From a bacterium (GTDB taxonomy: Bacteria; Omnitrophota; Gorgyraeia; Gygaellales; UBA12090), in the NCBI GenBank assembly GCA_004299495.1, contig SCPY01000161.1:1-6155 (forward strand): a stretch of DNA of 6,155 bases, written 5' to 3'. This document shows positions 5,168 through 6,155 of this stretch, in pieces. Below the pieces are notes generated by a model. The model was not told where the DNA came from and did no database searches. It saw only the letters and a list, made by a program, of their open reading frames with translations. The translations under genes and the position numbers were made by a program. Each line of letters starts with the position of its first letter. The stretch's first letter is position 1.

Positions 5168-6155
5168 TCAGACGATTCCCCATACTGTCCGCTTATACTC
5201 GTCAAGCATCCTGTAGGTATTGAAATGCGCCCCTGCCGCGACACATCCGATCATCATATCTATCCAGGCAGAAGAAAGGTCTGCCTTGCCTTTTTTGTTG
5301 GTCTTATAGTAGAGCTCTGCCATCTCCTCTAAAGCGGCATACAATTTATGAGAATCATCTCCGATATGCAAATCATGTTCGTTGCCCAGCATTCCGTCTT
5401 GGCTCTGATAACCGAAGATTTTTCCTATGTTCATTTCCTTTGCCTCCGCCACCCAGCCGTCGCAGGTGGTCAGCTGGAGCACCCCGTTTAAGATGGCCTT
5501 CATCCCGCTTGTTCCCGATGCCTCAAACGGAGGAAGCGGATTATTCAGCCAGACATCCACCCGGCTGACCAATATCTTTGCCAGGACAATCTCGTAATTT
5601 TCCGGCATAATAATCTTAAGGTGCCCGTACTCCTTAGTCAGCCGGTCCACCCTATCCAGCATTTCATTGATAAAAGTAAAACCAAGGCTATCCTGGGGAT
5701 GCGCCTTACCGGCAAAAATTATCTGCAAGGGGCCGATTTTCTTGGACATCTCAACCAGCCTCTCTATGTCCTGGAAGATAAGGCTAGGCCGCTTGTAGGC
5801 GGCGACTCTTCTCGCCCAGCAAATGGTAAACACATCTCTTTCCAATCCCCACTTAGCCAAAAAATTGCAGAGGTCGGTTTTATTATCCTGATGCGCCTGC
5901 CAGATGGCGGCGCGGAATTCCTGATTTTCCCTTAAGTCCCGCGCTCTTGCCAGTATAAACGGATTGGCTTTTATGTCTCCGAAACCTGATAAATATTTTT
6001 CATATATCTTCATAAATCTGTCGGAAATCCAGGTATGCGCGTGCACGCCGTTAGTGACGCAGCGGATCCTGTCTTTATATTTGGGGAACTGCATATGCAT
6101 CACTTCCTGGTGCCTTTTTGACACCGCGTTAATTACAGAAGAGGCGTTCATTGAT
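5168..6155 (-). CDS. glgP: Alpha-glucan (glycogen/maltodextrin) phosphorylase, C-terminal part (5' end outside window)
   Basis: PLP-dependent GT35 enzyme releasing glucose-1-phosphate from the non-reducing ends of alpha-1,4-glucans; cytoplasmic glycogen or maltodextrin use. The frame is open to the right edge, so the N-terminal part is missing. In the 327 residues counted from the Met at 6151 one sees INAVSKRHQEV (7-17), RCVTNGVHAHTWI (30-42), ICWARRVAAYKRPSLI (110-125), IIFAGKAHPQD (144-154), an ENYEIVLAKILVSRVDVWLN segment (184-203) and PPFEASGTSGMKAILNGVLQ (207-226). Lys218 in the latter corresponds to the PLP-binding lysine. The compact ARRVAAYKR and DVWLNNPLPPFEASGTSGMK pattern fits the short bacterial/archaeal alpha-glucan phosphorylases (TIGR02094-like) better than the long E. 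coli GlgP/MalP type. The Met at 6151 is internal and not a start. The stop lies one base before the prenyl synthase ATG, so the two genes form one transcription unit and are probably translationally coupled. Confidence 0.95.
   Translation of the reverse strand, partial: SMNASSVINAVSKRHQEVMHMQFPKYKDRIRCVTNGVHAHTWISDRFMKIYEKYLSGFGDIKANPFILARARDLRENQEFRAAIWQAHQDNKTDLCNFLAKWGLERDVFTICWARRVAAYKRPSLIFQDIERLVEMSKKIGPLQIIFAGKAHPQDSLGFTFINEMLDRVDRLTKEYGHLKIIMPENYEIVLAKILVSRVDVWLNNPLPPFEASGTSGMKAILNGVLQLTTCDGWVAEAKEMNIGKIFGYQSQDGMLGNEHDLHIGDDSHKLYAALEEMAELYYKTNKKGKADLSSAWIDMMIGCVAAGAHFNTYRMLDEYKRTVWGIV

Noticed and set aside
5167..5244. N-terminal extension of the prenyl synthase to a start at 5244
   Set aside because: It would add 26 residues lying wholly inside the phosphorylase gene in another frame, beyond the normal family N-terminus. 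The ATG at 5166, one base after the phosphorylase stop, is the natural start.
4679..5935. Plus-strand frames at 4679-4900 and 5621-5935
   Set aside because: Antisense to the prenyl synthase and phosphorylase genes, whose catalytic motifs fix the coding frame.

Overview
All seven genes in this window lie on the minus strand, so transcription runs from high to low coordinates. The organism is a diderm (Gram-negative-type) bacterium: there is a lipoprotein with an outer-membrane-type +2 residue, two AsmA-like membrane-anchored periplasmic proteins, a signal-peptide-bearing PEBP protein, and a match to the E. coli ydbH-ynbE-ydbL envelope operon. The AsmA-like/DUF3568-like architecture, with its NPKGFP-type N-terminal module, reminds me of Candidatus Omnitrophota (OP3) genomes. 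That placement is an impression from protein style, not a proof. No phage, IS, CRISPR, tRNA or rRNA feature is visible, and base composition looks even across the window.

Layout in order of transcription: (1) the C-terminal part of an alpha-glucan (glycogen) phosphorylase, entering from the right edge (6155 to 5168); (2) one base later, a short-chain polyprenyl diphosphate synthase of IspA type (5166 to 4297); (3) after 40 bases, a YbhB/YbcL-type PEBP protein with a signal peptide and a second, strongly Shine-Dalgarno-equipped internal start (4256 to 3735); (4) after 47 bases, a tightly coupled three-gene envelope cluster. The cluster consists of a short YdbH-like AsmA-family protein (3687 to 2797), a lipoprotein that looks like YnbE and YdbL fused (2795 to 2220), and an AsmA-like protein ending in a DUF3568-like domain (2220 to 1276). 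(5) After 117 bases holding an excellent sigma-70 type promoter and a second candidate promoter, a DEAD-box RNA helicase of RhlE type starts at 1158 and runs off the left edge.

The most interesting part is 1276-3687. In E. coli, YdbH (AsmA-like, inner-membrane anchored), YnbE (small outer-membrane lipoprotein) and YdbL (periplasmic) act together in moving phospholipid between the membranes. Here the same order is kept in miniature, with YnbE and YdbL fused into one lipoprotein and a third AsmA-like protein translationally coupled behind it. The other genes are conventional: carbon storage, isoprenoid precursor synthesis and RNA remodelling. There is no convincing intrinsic terminator between any of the genes, so the cluster may be largely co-transcribed, with added promoters before the helicase and perhaps before the PEBP gene.
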